From Tyto alba (Eukaryota; Chordata; Aves; Strigiformes; Tytonidae), in contig NW_024881316.1 in NCBI RefSeq assembly GCF_018691265.1, positions 23,785,819 through 23,849,818 of the forward strand: a stretch of DNA of 64,000 nt, in the 5' to 3' direction. How positions within the stretch are numbered: the stretch's first letter is position 1; every line of letters starts with the position of its first letter. The notes under the pieces were generated by a model. The model was not told where the DNA came from and searched no databases. It saw only the letters and a list, made by a program, of their open reading frames with translations. The position numbers were made by a program, and so were the translations under genes. Of the stretch, positions 26,401 to 39,919 are shown piece by piece.

Positions 26401-27003
26401 ACACTTTTGGCATCCAAAGACCTGAGATAAAGTTGCCAAGACTGAGGGATGCTGCACCAAGAAAACAGTCTCGTGATGGTGAAGGGTCACCACCACTGGC
26501 TGAATGGACTGCTATATCCCCTCTGCTCGAATCAGATCAAGGTGGTGTTGGACTGAGGATCTGAAACAAGTCTACTCTTGGGGTTAAAAAAGAAATATAG
26601 AGCTCAAGGGAAATAAAATTTGTACTACACACATTTCAATGTCTGATTCTTAATTATTGGCCACTACAAATTCTAGAAAAACAGTACCTGTTTAACTCTG
26701 CTCTGTGTTCAGTAAATGACCTAATGATGTGCTATTTCTGCAGTAATTTTGCTGCTGTTTCTAATGATGTTGCTTGGGGAGTGATTTTCTATCACAGGTG
26801 TCACAGATGTTCTGCTAAACATTATCAAGATCCTGATTACTGGTAAAACCACTGCAGAGTACTGGGAATGAAGAAGGAGGTGAGATGCTCAGAGGACTTT
26901 GGAGATTTCTCTGTCATATCTACCTCACACGGAAGAAGAATTATTCCCTGTAGGAATTTAAAAGTAAGTAACATAAAACTAGGCTGTCAAGCAAAAGAAT
27001 ACC

Positions 27004-27013
<10 letters not shown>

Positions 27014-27041
<28 letters not shown>
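27014..27041. repeat. A28 homopolymer
   Basis: Uninterrupted run of A upstream of the putative gypsy-like relic. It may be the tail of an unrecognised retroposed sequence, but no body could be identified. Confidence 0.9.
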
Positions 27042-27044
<3 letters not shown>

Positions 27045-27192
27045 GGCCACTAGCCTGTTTGAAGCAGAAAATATCCTTTCTAGACCATGCTTCAGAAAAA
27101 CTGTGATTTAGGCTGTGCAGCAGGGTGAGTTGTGGAAAAAAGTAACTGCTATGAATGACGATGAAGGGCAGACAGTGGTTAAAAAATAGACT

Positions 27193-28240
27193 ATGGGGGA
27201 AGTGGACAATGTAGCTGGTGTCTCAAGCCCTCTCATGAGGCTGAAGGTCAAGAGCTGTAAAGAAGTCCAGTCAGTAAAGGAGGTTAGCTTGACAGAAGCA
27301 TCCATAGATGGTAATGAAAGGAAGCAATTAGACCAGCTGCTGCCATGGTATGCTGGTGTGTTTTCCAAGAACAACGAAGAATTTGGATGATAGGATTGAG
27401 TGCAATGCTGCTCTGTGCTAAACCACTGAATGCTCCTGGGAAGCAGCGCTTACGTTGGCTGCCCTGCCATCTAGGAGCTGGGTAGAAATATTAAATTCCA
27501 GGCTTGGGAATGGCCTGACTGTGCATCCTATGGTGCTATTGGTATCCTTGGTTTTCTAGGCAGTTCTGTGTTCACGGGTGGTTTCAATCTTTGCCATTGA
27601 TGTGCTCACTGCCTTTGAAGGACCTTGTTAGCACAGGTACAGTGGCACCACCAGCAACTATCAGGATCTCTTTTGGAAGTGGATCAGCTATTTGTGTGTT
27701 GTGCCTGTATGAGATAACAACCCTTAATCGGGCTCTGGGGCCAGAGCTTCCCCATCACTGCTTCCCATCCCTGGGGGAGAATGGCTGAAAGCCTGCGGAG
27801 GCGTGCACCAAGCCCTCTTCTCCACAGGCAGCTCTAACCACCCTGCCCACACCTCCCCTGCTGCCTGCAGAGACAGGGGTTGCTCCAGTAACACACTTTT
27901 AGCACTCTGGGCGTATTAGCCTGGGGGTACTGCCAGACTTGAGCGGGCCACACACACATACGTGCTGCTGGAGGAGTCTGTGCTGAGCCCTGCCAGCTCC
28001 ACAAGCCATTTCGGTCTCTACGCAACACATTCCTTTTCCCTCTTCCTTCTACTCAGACGTACACTATCTAGGCTTTTAATTCTTCTGAGCAGTCCCTCAT
28101 TTCCTTGGATGAAATTTATTTTAATTATATTAAACCTCAGAGGAGACTTGATGCTACATGCTGACTACAGGAAGTTTAATCTCCAGCCTGTTCAACATAG
28201 ATACCTTCCTCTCTGCGTGGTAAGCACCCCAAATTAAATT
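27193..28240 (+). mobile_element. Decayed Ty3/gypsy-type pol relic (putative)
   Basis: Three short segments in the right order and on the same strand resemble the start of a Ty3/gypsy-type reverse transcriptase region. The first, near 27310-27387, reads QLDQLLPWYAGVFSKNNEEF. The second, near 27428-27475, reads LNAPGKQRLRWLPCHL. The third, near 28100-28215, contains FPWMKF, then DYRKFN and HRYLPL, placed like the conserved motifs around the first RT block. Stops and frame changes separate them, and about 600 bases between the second and third are unassigned, suggesting an insertion or deep decay. It encodes nothing functional. Such elements are rare in birds, so an old, pre-avian insertion is plausible. 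Each segment is short; chance or another retroelement class is not excluded. Confidence 0.45.
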
Positions 28241-30169
28241 TGAAGGAAAAATATTTTCTTTTTTTTTCATTTACTTGTTTGGCTTTGTTTCTGTTTGTTA
28301 ATTTTGTTCCTCACTAGATTTTGTTAGATTCAGCTGAGAATTTAAAACACTAGTCTTTGTGTCAACTGCTGGAGGATTGCAAATCTCCTGAGTTACGTGC
28401 AAGACCTGGGTGGGTTCCCCACTGCAGTGCTCCCCGCAGCTTCTGATTTTGGAAGATCTTTACATATTTTGCATGACCTTCACATTATTTCTCTAGAACA
28501 TGGAAGAAACAGCTAATATTAGAAGAAAGGATTATAAAGCTTGTAACTGAGCCAGTTTCTAAATCTAGAGTGCAAAGGTATGCAACCATTTAAAAACAGA
28601 AATCTAATCTGCTCCTGGTGTAGTCTGGTACCAACCAGTTGTTAAAGAGTGTTGATGTAACGGTGTGACTAATGCAGGTACATGCTTCTCCCTCCCATGG
28701 GATCTTTCCTCAGTGTCCGTTAACCCACCTGTTTGCTAAGTCTAAACACTGACTCAGGCTCCTCATTAATCTCCAATTAGAAATGTAACCAAGACCAGAA
28801 AGACCATAAATGGGGACGAGACCAGAAAGAAAGTATCACAGATATGGAAGGAACCAAGAAGAAAAGAGACACACGATGAATGGGAAAATGGAGAAGCTTA
28901 CGGCTTTGGTGCAAAGTCTCCAAAAATTTGGCTGACAGATGGAAGCAGTTCAAATAAGAGGTTTGCCTTTTTATAAGGGCAAACAAAGATACTTTAGGAT
29001 GTGAAATGTAGGTGATTTTCTGAGTGTTGCAGAATTAGTAGCTGGTGATATCTTTAATGGCCTACATATTGTGAGGAAGAGCAGGTTGGGTTGGTTGCTA
29101 GGTATTACTATGCAGATTCTGCATGCTCTTACGTACCCAGAAAGAAGGAAATTTTGGAGATGGGGCAGAAGAAGAAGAACCAAGAAAGAGAAAAATCTTA
29201 AAAGCTCTTATTATAAAGCTGGGCTGGTCAAGACAGCCATGCAGTCCTGGGGGGGATGATGGTGCCAGATTGTATGAGTCAGATACTGCCCTGAGAATAA
29301 GTTTGGTAGGCAATCATAAGCCAAAATTATAAGGTGCAATTAGATCCTAAATTTCAGGCCAAACAGGAAGAAATAAAAAAACTGCAAGCTGTGGAGGAAT
29401 TTTTGCAGATCTCACTATTGAAGAAAGGTAGCTAAAATGTCAGTCAGTGAAGACTTTTTGTAGATCCTGTCACAGACTCCACTAGAAAATGAGGCAGATC
29501 AAATAGTTAAACATCAGTCCTAAACCATGCATTACACTATTTTCTTCTCTGATGGTTATGGTGACAGTCATTTCATAATCTTAAGTTTTTCCTCACAAAG
29601 TCAGGAAACTTAAAACAGTTGTCTCAGCATAAACTTCTGTGCATATAAGTAATTTTATTAGTACATCTTTGTCCTTAGTTTTTCTATTGGTATAATTTTT
29701 TAACAATGGATCAAGAAGTAATTTAGGGGTCAAGAAGTAATTTTACTTTAAAAAAACCAAACCCATAACCCAAAAAGTGTTGTAATGGCAACTCATGATG
29801 TATTGAAATAGTTGTACTAGAGCATTGTTCACATCACCATGAGTCAGCTTAAATTCACTATCATGTCTGTGTCGTCTATTAAGAGGTAACACCTCTTCTC
29901 TCAAGTCTACCCTGACACCTGGCCTCATTTCCTACAAAGAGCCATCAGATTCCTGCCTTGGGAGTCCATGCTACACTCTCCACTGTCATGGTAACATCCC
30001 AAGTTGTTTTTCCCTGGTGAAAGCCTGAAGGAAAAAAAAAAAGTTAAAAAGTACAAGTCCAGCACTGAGATGTCATGTCAGGACTACTGTATAATGAGAT
30101 CTCTGAAGTAACTATTTTAGTAATTAACATATCGATGAAGTTTCAGATGTGATTCGGTGGACACTGCAC
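28241..30169. other. Intergenic, possible further retroelement remains
   Basis: No gene is supported. A start-less open stretch of about 65 codons at roughly 28780-28977 is Lys/Arg-rich, and a 33-codon Gln/Glu/Lys-rich stretch lies near 29331-29430. Both could be decayed parts of the element to the left, but no domain is recognisable. Confidence 0.4.
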
Positions 30170-30600
30170 TTTCAAGAAAGATGTGGACCAGTTGGACAGA
30201 GTCCAGAAGCAAACAAAAAGAATTACAGGGGTTTTAAAAAATCAGGGCCTATGAGTTGAAGGCACTGGGGTTGTTTAGTCTAGAGAAAAGAAGACTGAGG
30301 GGACGCCCGATAACAGTGTTTGTTAAAATATTTTAAAGGATGCTGCAAGCAGGAAGGGAATTAATGATCTCTTCCAGTGCAAGAGGCAATGGTCTGAAAT
30401 AGTAGCAAGGGAGATTTCTGTTAAACTTTAAGGAAAAATAAACTGTTCTAATAGTGAAGATAGCCAAGCACTGGAGGTTCTTTAAAATAGAAGTGGGAGG
30501 TGATAGGAGCCCGTTATTAGAATTTTATAAAATAAATGTCTAAACATATTTACTATGTATATAAATATGTAAATATCCAATGTTTGACTGGAAGGGTTTA
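30170..30600 (+). mobile_element. Ancient CR1 LINE 3' fragment, heavily decayed
   Basis: The block GTTTAGTCTAGAGAAAAGAA followed by GACTGAGGGGAC and GATAACAGTGTT matches the conserved 3' region of old CR1 families. Downstream, AGCAAGGGAGATTT and AGCCAAGCACTGGA sit in the expected order. Divergence is high and the terminal octamers are not recognisable, so the right end is approximate. It is older than the 18.56-kb copy. Confidence 0.75.
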
Positions 30601-33600
30601 TTTCAGTGGTGAGCTGTGGGAAGCTGCATAGTCTTTTATGCACACTTGAAGATAACCGTTCTTCCACCATGACATGAACAGAGCTAATGAGGGAAAGGCA
30701 GAAGCTCTTGCTTGTCCTACGTGGGTGGTTTCAGTCACTCGCGGAGTGACACCTGGATTTTGGTAATGCAGAAGAGGGGCTCTAGGGCTCTGCAAAAGGA
30801 GGCATCGGCATCTGAGGGCAGGCCTTGGGCTGCAGGTAGGTGTCAGGTCTGTGTGTGTTGCTGGTCAGGATGGGAATGACCTTGCCTTAAAACTTTCAAG
30901 GTGGTTTCTGGAGTGCAGATTCTTTCTCTTCTGTTCTCCAAGTGCTTCTGTGTGCTCATGCCAGGGCACCTGGCTTCCATGCACTGGAGAAGCCTGTCCT
31001 GCTTATGTGTATTTGCCTGACTGCCTTTCAGCTTTCACTGCCACCCTTTGGGCATCAAAGACCACTTGGGCCATCTCCACTCCTTTCCAGGCTCCAGGTC
31101 TTCTAATCAGCATTTCATGCCATGGATGTTTCCCTTCAAGCTACGCACTTTCAGTGCTTGATGTAGTTTTGCTATTTAAGGTCTGTTTACAGTCTAGGCA
31201 GTCTTGATGTCCCATCATCCCCAGAATATCTCCTTTTGAACTGCCACTTTCTGCCTTCCTTAAGAATTACCCTGAAATCCATATGCACAGGATGGCAGCC
31301 AGAGGTTGGTGAAACTGCTTTAAGGTGTGAGCTTATCTGCCTCGTTAAATAACCAGGACAAGCTGACTGCAACGTTCCTTCAAAAACCACAGTCACACCA
31401 ACAGCAAAAGATTAGGGTATAAATAATCCATTTGGCAGGATTAATACTAAAATACCTCTCTGTTGCTCAGCACTTGTTTTTCATCCATTTTCTTAGTTAC
31501 GCTGCCTCACTGCCTCTGGCCTCCACTCTGCAGTTTCTATTTTGGGAAGCTCCCTGAGTGACTGCTCTCAGGGGAGCAGAAGGTTATGGTGCTTTCTTTT
31601 AAAACTAGATTTGTTCCCGGCATGCCCGTGGCACGGTAAGCGAATGGAGATCCCATTCACCAGCTGCACTTTGAAATCACACACATCTCATAAAGCAGGT
31701 CTAAGCAGCTAAGACCATATGTCACATAAGGTAGGTGCATCCACAGCTCCCCTCCTTCCTCACAAGTGTCTTCTAGCTGTCTTGAGAACCTTAGTCTCTA
31801 AATCACCCCCTGAGGTTGGGTGTGCTCCCTGGAGCTTTGTTCTCTAAGCCTCAAGTATCAGTACAGACTTAAGGAATGAAGCCTTATTCCTTCTTTTCCT
31901 CCCTCCCGGTCCTCGGAGCCTGCCCTGGCCATCTGGCCGCATGCCTCATGGCTTTTAGCCCCAGCAAGGGGCTGTGACAAAGGAGCCATTCTGCAGTTCA
32001 GCCTCTGAGCCCATACAAAAGCAGTTAGATAGGCATCTCTATCTCCCTCCCTCCTGGAGACCGGGGCCATCCTTTAGCACATGAGCCCCCTGCGGAGCTG
32101 GCATTGTGTCCTACTTCTCCCCTTGCCATTCTGGGGGCCTCTGGTTTCTTGGTTTCCTGCTCATACCCATGTTATTTGTCCCAGCTGCAAGGTGCCTCCC
32201 TCCCAGGCATCATTCACTCCCTTGCTTGGCAAGCTGCTTTTCTGTTCCCAGCTGCGGCTTTTGCCATTGCTGTGTGTAATTCAGGAAATGGTGCCCAGGG
32301 CAGAAAGGTGCTGTTGTACCAGGGCAGGAGCCCTGGCTGCCTCCCTTGCTGTCCTTGGCCCTGCTGGGACATCCCCCTGCCCCACACACCCCCCCACCCT
32401 CCCCCCTTGCCATACAGGCAAACTGTTTTTCTGAGCAGAACTATGCTATAATGCCCAAGCATCCAACAAGTGCAAGATGTGTTTTATTTCTGTCATATTT
32501 ACTGCTTGTTTCTGGGCTCTCCATGAGCTGTTTATTAAGATATATTTGTACCTTGTGTATTTTTTTTTTCCAGTGGGCTTAATCTCTCACTGCAGGAAAA
32601 GAGTAAAAACCATCCTTGTGCTACCTTTGATAAGCCTTCTTGTTTTGTTTTCTACAACCACAGTTACAGGGATAGTTATGACTGAGAGACTCTTAGCAGA
32701 TATTCTGTGCTTGTGCCTGGAAAATCCCAGGTAAAAATATAAGTAAGTCTGTGATATCATGCCTATCATATATAATAGCTAATGCATTTAGACTTTGCTT
32801 TATGTGTTCCGGGCCTACCAGACTTTCTGCATGCTCCCAGATGAATTTTAAATCACATACACTGTCAATTTGCTATATCCTAGGTCAGAGCTGTTGCTCC
32901 AAGTGAGCTGCATACTGCCCTGGCAAAAATATTGAACTAAAAATGATAAATATAAGAGGAAAGCAATAAGTCAGTTGCAGACATGGGGGCAAGGAGCTGG
33001 GAGAAGAGTAAAAAGCATTATCCTTTTTTGCCCATATTTTTGCATAAGGTGGAAGTAATCTAGAGGTTTAAGGCAGGGAAGATATTAGAAAATCAGGCCA
33101 GGCAACAGCCAAGACAAGGGACACCTCAATATGCAATAGCCAGTCTTCCAGCTGTGAAGAAACTTTGTGTTGAATCTCATCCTGGTGGTATAAATGCTGT
33201 GTGCTTTGTCAAGAGTGAGAGGGAGCTCCTGATGTGTTAGTGCACTTGGTGCTGCTATAGAAGGGCCAGAGTTAAGCAGGCAGAGATGGGCCAGAGGAAG
33301 CTAAGAGGAGCCTCACAGCAAAAGCCAGAGGGAATACACTGAAAACACTGTGAGCAGCACAGGGCGTCTCCCCCAGACCCGACGGGAAGTCAGCAAACCT
33401 GGAAAAGGAAAAACCAGCTCAAGTGTTTGCATGGGTGTCTCTGGGACAACCCTGGCAAGACAGTTCGGTCCCAGAGAGCTGGGTCTGTGAGATGTTTTTT
33501 AGCAGCTGTGAACCTGGTTATTGTGTGCACTGGGCCACTCCTTCTCTTTGCTATTGTTTCACTTTTCCGGCTTTGTTCCTTTCAACATCTCCATCTGATC

Positions 33601-36600
33601 AGGCTCCGTAGCAATTAATACTACTGTAAACAACTGCTTAAGACAGCTCCATATGCTTTAGAAATAATATCGATGTTTTCTAGTTGAGAACAACTGTACT
33701 GGATGAAACTTGCACAGATGGTCCTCCTGCTCTTCAGCAGGCCCTCATGACCTTACACACGTTGCACGATCTGGGACAGTAATTCAGTCAATCCTTGCAT
33801 ACTGTAAAGCAGAACAGTTTTGTTTCACAAGCATTTCATTCTGGTGCTGGCATTTGCTCTATGAGCACTGTGTTTTCTGTAATTGCATTTACTACAGAAT
33901 GTGCCAGTGAAAATAATTTGCCAGAGGCAAGTGTGAGCATAAAGTAGAATTTATATGTACGCACAGGTATTTTGTGTGTTGTAATTAGTCAAGATATATT
34001 CTATATAGTTACATCCTATCTAGGTAAGTATTTCTTATGGATAGTTCATCCAGCTCCAAGAGGAAGTTGGTAATTTGTTTAATGTTGAAATATTCTACTT
34101 TATGAGTTGATTAATTTAGGTGTAATGCTGCATAAGATTCTGCCCACCCCCCCAGTCAGTACTTTCCCCTTTTCTGGTTGAAATCCCACCTCTCACTAAG
34201 AGATCTCCTGTCTCTTTTGTATTTTCATGGCGTTACCAAGAATTTTACCTCTCTAAAGAATTAGCTGCAAATACTCTGAAGTTGGCTGTATGGCAGTCCT
34301 AGGAAAGCCCCTGTAGCTTGCTTCATCCCGCAGCTGCAGTCCTTGCTATTTGCAGTTCAGCAGTTCTGTTGCACAAAGATTTTCTTTGCTTTCACTGTCT
34401 GCACTCAAGTATCTACTGTACCAGCAGCTGCCAATATCTTTGTGAGAAACACAGCAAAAACCTTTCCATTTCTGAGAATTGCTGCATTTGCATAGGCTAC
34501 TCTGTCCTCCTCAATTTTCAGGGGTATAACTAGGACTAATTTCATTGTGTTTTCCCTACAGCACATTTTGTGGGATAGGAAGGGCTCTCCAGTGCACACA
34601 CTACATTATCTAAGCACTCGTTGATATATAACTGCATCCAGCTACCTAATAGCTCTTTGCTTCAATTACAATTTAAAACACTGGATTTTGCCAGTATTTG
34701 CCAGGAAAAATCACCTGCGTGATTCAGATTTCTGACCATAATGTGTGTTTCGTTCCCAGTGTGTGCTCCTCAATATTTCAGCCTGAGCTCCTGAACTGGC
34801 TGCTTAAAGCCAATGTCAGAAACACAACAGTTGTCAACCTTGAGGTGCCAGCATCTGTTCCCCTCTCCTGTCAGGGTGAACTCCAGTGCCAGAGCTGCTC
34901 TGGGGCACAGGTATCTCCAGCTCGGTGTAAAGTGTGAGCAGATGCTGGAGGCATAATGCAGTTGCCTCTGCTCCCTTCCTGAATCCAAACCATTCTGTAG
35001 TGCCTCTTTGTTCTGCCCTCTGCCTTGTTGTTATCATAAAAATCAACAGGAAGGCTCATTTCCAGGAGGATGCCCCAAACATTTCATGAAGAGAGTGAAT
35101 TTTTTTACAGGCTATAAACCACATGTGCACTGCTTAGTTAAAGACCTTTTACAGCTTCTGTGATTTAAGACTGAAGGCTCCTAGACATGCTGTATTTTCT
35201 TCTCAGCACTCTTTCTGCAGCCAGCCTGTCCCTATGTGAAAGGTTATTATCAACAGCTTTTCATGAAAAATCAATGTAAAATAAATATATTTAATATTCA
35301 GGTTCTACTAAAAAGAATTGTACAAAATCCATTAACAGATGCATAAAAATATTTTTGTCCTCTTTTAATTTGGCTTCCATCTTAGGACACAGTCTCCAAA
35401 CTATTCCATTAGTACTGCTGACTCCCCTTTATATTAAACTAAAAGCTGAGATAACGTGTGCTCATAACAAATGACTGATGCAAGATGGCCAATGTGCCAA
35501 TGCAGCTGTGCTGGGATATGCAGTTCGATTTAAACCACTGGTAAATTTACACAAGCTTTCCAGAGAAGGGACTAGCTGGCTTCGAGGCAGAGAATTAGTA
35601 CCTTCCTCCTCTTGATACGGATGTCATTAGCTCTGGAAAGAATGGGAGCACCACAGAGCTATTTACACAGGAAGCATTGTTTGTTTTAAGCGTTGATCTC
35701 TGATGTGAAAAATAGTCTCAAATATTCTAAAAACTTTTTTTTCTAACTAAAGTAAACAAGTATGTAAGGTCTTGTAAGCCAAACAAAGAAGTTCGGAACT
35801 CCTCCAAGGTTTTTTTGATGCCGTTTGTTGAGACAACTCAGTGACGAGGACATTACAAGAGTAATCCCTTTAGTAAATATTTTGCCGCCCTCCACTGGAC
35901 TAGCAAGAGAAAATCCCGTGCTAGCACGTGTGCCATTTGGTCCCTTTTACTTCAAACGTAATTGAGGCACTGTGTTCTACCTGAAGTGAAAATTAGGTTT
36001 TGATTTTTGAAGTGAAAAGTAGATGGTTTTGATTTTAAACCGAAAAATGTTAACACTCTGCCTGGTAGACCAGTGAACCATCCGCTACCTGGGAAGGTGC
36101 AGACTTGGAGTTTCATGTGTTCAGGCTACAGAGGGATTTATTCCTTCTACCACAAGCAGAAGATCAATACAGAGTGGGGTTTTATAAATAGACACCTGGA
36201 AATAGGAAAGATTTTCTCCTTTCTTTACTCTAGCAAAATTTTGATCTGTGAATGTGAGGAATCTGCAAGAATTTATGCTTGTGAATGGATTTTGTTCTTA
36301 GTCATTGTACAGAGCATCTGTGTTTTATACCAATGACAACATGTTGACCTTGTAATTTATTCATTAGCAACTTTGTACCACTTGTAGTCCTTGGAAGAGT
36401 ACTAATATCAGTATTTTATCTAGAAACATTTACTATTAAAATATTTTCTAGTTTGAATAATGTTTGAGATTATATCCCTGAAGAACCACTTTATGAAAAC
36501 AGAAGTCTCAGGCAGTCTCTGGGGCTGAAGGGGAAAAATTTCATGTGAAATTGGAGAAAGGACAGCTGTTGAAGGGATGGGTATTTGGAAAGAGATTAAA

Positions 36601-39600
36601 GAAGTAGCAAACTAGGATGGACACCGGGATCAGAATTTGTGAGCGTTGCTAAGATGGCTGGAAGAGATATTCACTGTGTACCTATGACTGGGGATTTTTC
36701 TGTGTAAGGGAGACTTTTGATGACCATAGGTTTGATCTGTGATGGTGCAGAGGAATTCCTTTGGAACTCACTAGGTTTCCATCCTTATAATGCAGAGCAT
36801 AGATACAGCTGAGCCACTGCTGCAAGGGACAGTTGTTGGGTTTGGCTATGAATATTTTCATCACTGATTTTTTTCTGACTTATTAGTATGAAACAGAGGA
36901 AGTAGAAGCAAGAATGTGAAACATTCATCTATTTGTTTTCAGTCCAAGAAACTAGGTGTAATTCTTATAAAACAATAAATATGAACCACATGATAATCAA
37001 AGCCTGAAGAGCCTGGAACTTGGTGGTAGCTATTTGTTTGAGGATTGCCCAAGTTTTTTTCAAAGGTTCATGTAACTTGCAGTTGCTGTCTGAGTATTAT
37101 AGCTGGAAGGGTTACTACAGGTTACACCTGAAGTCTTAGTCTGAAACATAGCTACCATGCTGGATTTATTTTATCCCTGTTGATAGGCATGCTGCTACTC
37201 TCCTGATTCATTTTACTTCACTACTTCTCTAAATGCTATCCTTTGTAATTGCTGAATTTTTGCAAGTTCTCCCTAAGATACCAAAAAATCAATTGAAGAT
37301 GTGCTGTACTCACTGTGGCAATACAGTTTTCATGAAATCTAAAGCAACCTTAGACATGCAGACTGAAGCTGAACTCTTTTCTGATAATTTTAAGAGGAAC
37401 AGAAGAGATCTCTATTTTGTCATGAAAGAGTGACAGGAGATGAAATAACAGTCCTCAAACCTATGGACGAATACACTACTCTGGGAAAAATATTGTGTTT
37501 CTAGTGTTTTAAGTCAATAAATTAATGAAAGTTACACTGCAGTTGTGTAAATGCCAAGGTTACAGTGTGCACACAAGCACTCCATTCAAGCTTCAAATTA
37601 GGGGTTTCATTGTGGCATTTATGTTTTTAAACATAGTAATTCTCTGTTTTCTCTCATGGATTTATGTTTTGATGTGGGTGGTATATAATAGAAGTTCATT
37701 AACACTAGATATGCTTAGGGTAGGAGGGAAATTTCCACTCTGGATGAGAGTGGGGAGCTGCTTCTTATGGACTATATGGTTAAATGCTATTCCTTCATAT
37801 GGGAGGAGTGTGCAGCTATCACAGGTTTGGTCATCAGATGTTGTAGTATTTGGTCCTCAAGGAAGGAAAAGTATGGACTAAAAAGAATTTTTCAGCATTT
37901 TAATTCTTGATGGAAGATGACACTAACTGCTACTACACGTATTTCCTGGAACGTATTATAGTGTTGAGTGAGGAGATACACCCAGGTACAAGTGAGAGTT
38001 ACCTGGTCTCCTGGTGCTGCTGCTGGTTGCACAGCCAGCCACAATATAGCCCAGGGAACACTAAAAACTGATGTTTTGGGTTACTCGCAACTATTTGGTT
38101 TTCATTTGTTTTTTCCAAGGATAATTTGGTGGGTGCCTGGTACACCATAAAAAGACATAAATGCCTTATTTTAGGTTCATTCCACTGTCAGCCCTGGAGT
38201 CTCCCATTCCTCTGTCCTGATGCTCCAGGGTAGCCTAAGGAGAACATCACCTTGGAGCCTCCTTAAGGTGGTGTGAGAGGGAGAAATAAATAAATGATTA
38301 CTGATGGACTGCTCAGCTATAACATTGATCTTTTCTTTTTTTGTATGTTATCTCTAGGAGTCAACCAGCATTATTTGGAGAAAACCTTCAAAACTGATTC
38401 TATCCACAGCTATATATTTCTCTTGGATCTACCAGGTCCTTGTAAAATATTGCACTTTGTTACTACACAATGTCTCACAGGGTCCAGCAGGATCTTATAC
38501 TTGTGAATAGAATTGCCTCAAATAAGAAGAATAATCATGAAGTGTTTCCTTATGACTTTTAATGAGCAGTTTAAATCCATTTTACTACAGTGAATTAGGA
38601 TTTTTATTAGCTCTTGTTTTCTGTGATGAACAGGTAGCCAAAAATTCCATAGTAGATATGAGTAGCAACTAGAAAAGTTTTGATAGATTTTTAGTTCAAC
38701 AGATATCCCTTACTGCTGGACTATAAGTGATGGGCTGAAATATTACAAACCTACCCTCAGATAAAACAAGGAAAAGAAAAATCTTCTAAGAAAGCCTCAG
38801 TAACTGAGAAATCTGGAGTATCAAGAATGGTTGAGCAGCGCTTACTTGTTAACAAAAGCTGCCCTACCAGTAAGGTGTCATGCATTTGAAAGCTCTTGAG
38901 CAGATGGGAGAAGAGCAATCCAGAAATATTTTCAGCCCCGGTGAGTCTTCCCTGGCAACTCCATTGGGGAAGGGACCTTCCAAGAGAAGTGAAGACCTAG
39001 GAATCCTACTCAGCTGCAAGGAGGCAGAATGTGTAGGCACTGCAATGGGAAGCAAAAAGGTGCCTGAAGGCAATGGGAGGGCTGAAAAAGGCGTTTGGTG
39101 GGAGGCATCCTTGTGGGTCTGTGTTCATCTATAGCTTTTACGTATTTCCTTCTGCTTGCCTGTGCGTGCCACGTGTGCTCATAGACTTTTTTACTTCCCA
39201 CAGCAGCTTTGCTTTTTGCATGTTGGAGATCTGCTTTTTCTTGCTTGCATTTGTAATGTTGGTTTCATTTGCTGCAAAAGTTTCACCCATCATAGGATAT
39301 CCATCCCAGGCGGCTATTCTTCCTGTATGCCATGAAAGTGCAGCGTATGGTTAACTGTGTTAGAGGAATTTTTACATGTGATTTCTTTCCCTTTTCTTTA
39401 TAAGAACATGTGATTTTATTCAGAGTAATCAGAATATGAAAAGGATCAACTGGTTAAACAGCAGCTCATATAAGGATTTTTTTAATGTTGTATTATAGGA
39501 ATGTTAAAAGCATTTTTTTCCCCAAGGTATCAAGTATGAAATGTACAGGCTGTCTTTATACACATACTTTAACAAAGATGGCTTTTTAATAGCTATGAAG

Positions 39601-39919
39601 TGATATAATAAACATTCCCCTATATTAAATATACAAAGATATGGAAGTAACTGTGTAGACTCACAGAACATTTCAAGTAAGCTTTTGAAACATGGTGTTT
39701 GAGAAGTCCTTTGATGTTTATTTTAGGAAGTGATTTCTATGTGTTGTTATTTATTTGAATATCAGTATTTAAAGTGCTATGCTCCACATGCATATCGTTA
39801 CTGTTGCTGCAACACCCTAATAGCATATTAATGCCGCTACCCTTGTTTCGATAAGAATTTGTGTATGTCAGTACATGCCTATCTCTTTACTCCTCTACTT
39901 TTGCTCTCTTTATGGCTAG
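30601..39919. other. Intergenic, no feature recognised
   Basis: No gene, RNA or element could be supported. The stretch 31.9-32.45 kb is C-rich, with open frames in five overlapping registers, which is typical of low-complexity composition rather than coding. A 118-aa open frame at 37525-37881 has hydrophobic stretches but no recognisable family. Confidence 0.5.

Larger units (their letters stand above)
19363..27192. other. Intergenic, no gene recognised
   Basis: AT-rich sequence with an (ATTT)n repeat at 23464-23484, T tracts near 24409-24424 and 25690-25702, and an A28 tract at 27014-27041. Open frames of 126 aa (20164-20544), 151 aa (24152-24607) and 107 aa (26241-26564) occur but none shows a recognisable domain or signal peptide. 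Confidence 0.5.

Noticed and set aside
30851..31207. 118-aa open frame rich in Cys and Ser
   Set aside because: No signal peptide, domain or Cys spacing of a known family, and no splice or promoter context.
32081..32462. Several long open frames on both strands
   Set aside because: C-rich low-complexity sequence keeps many registers open; not evidence of coding.
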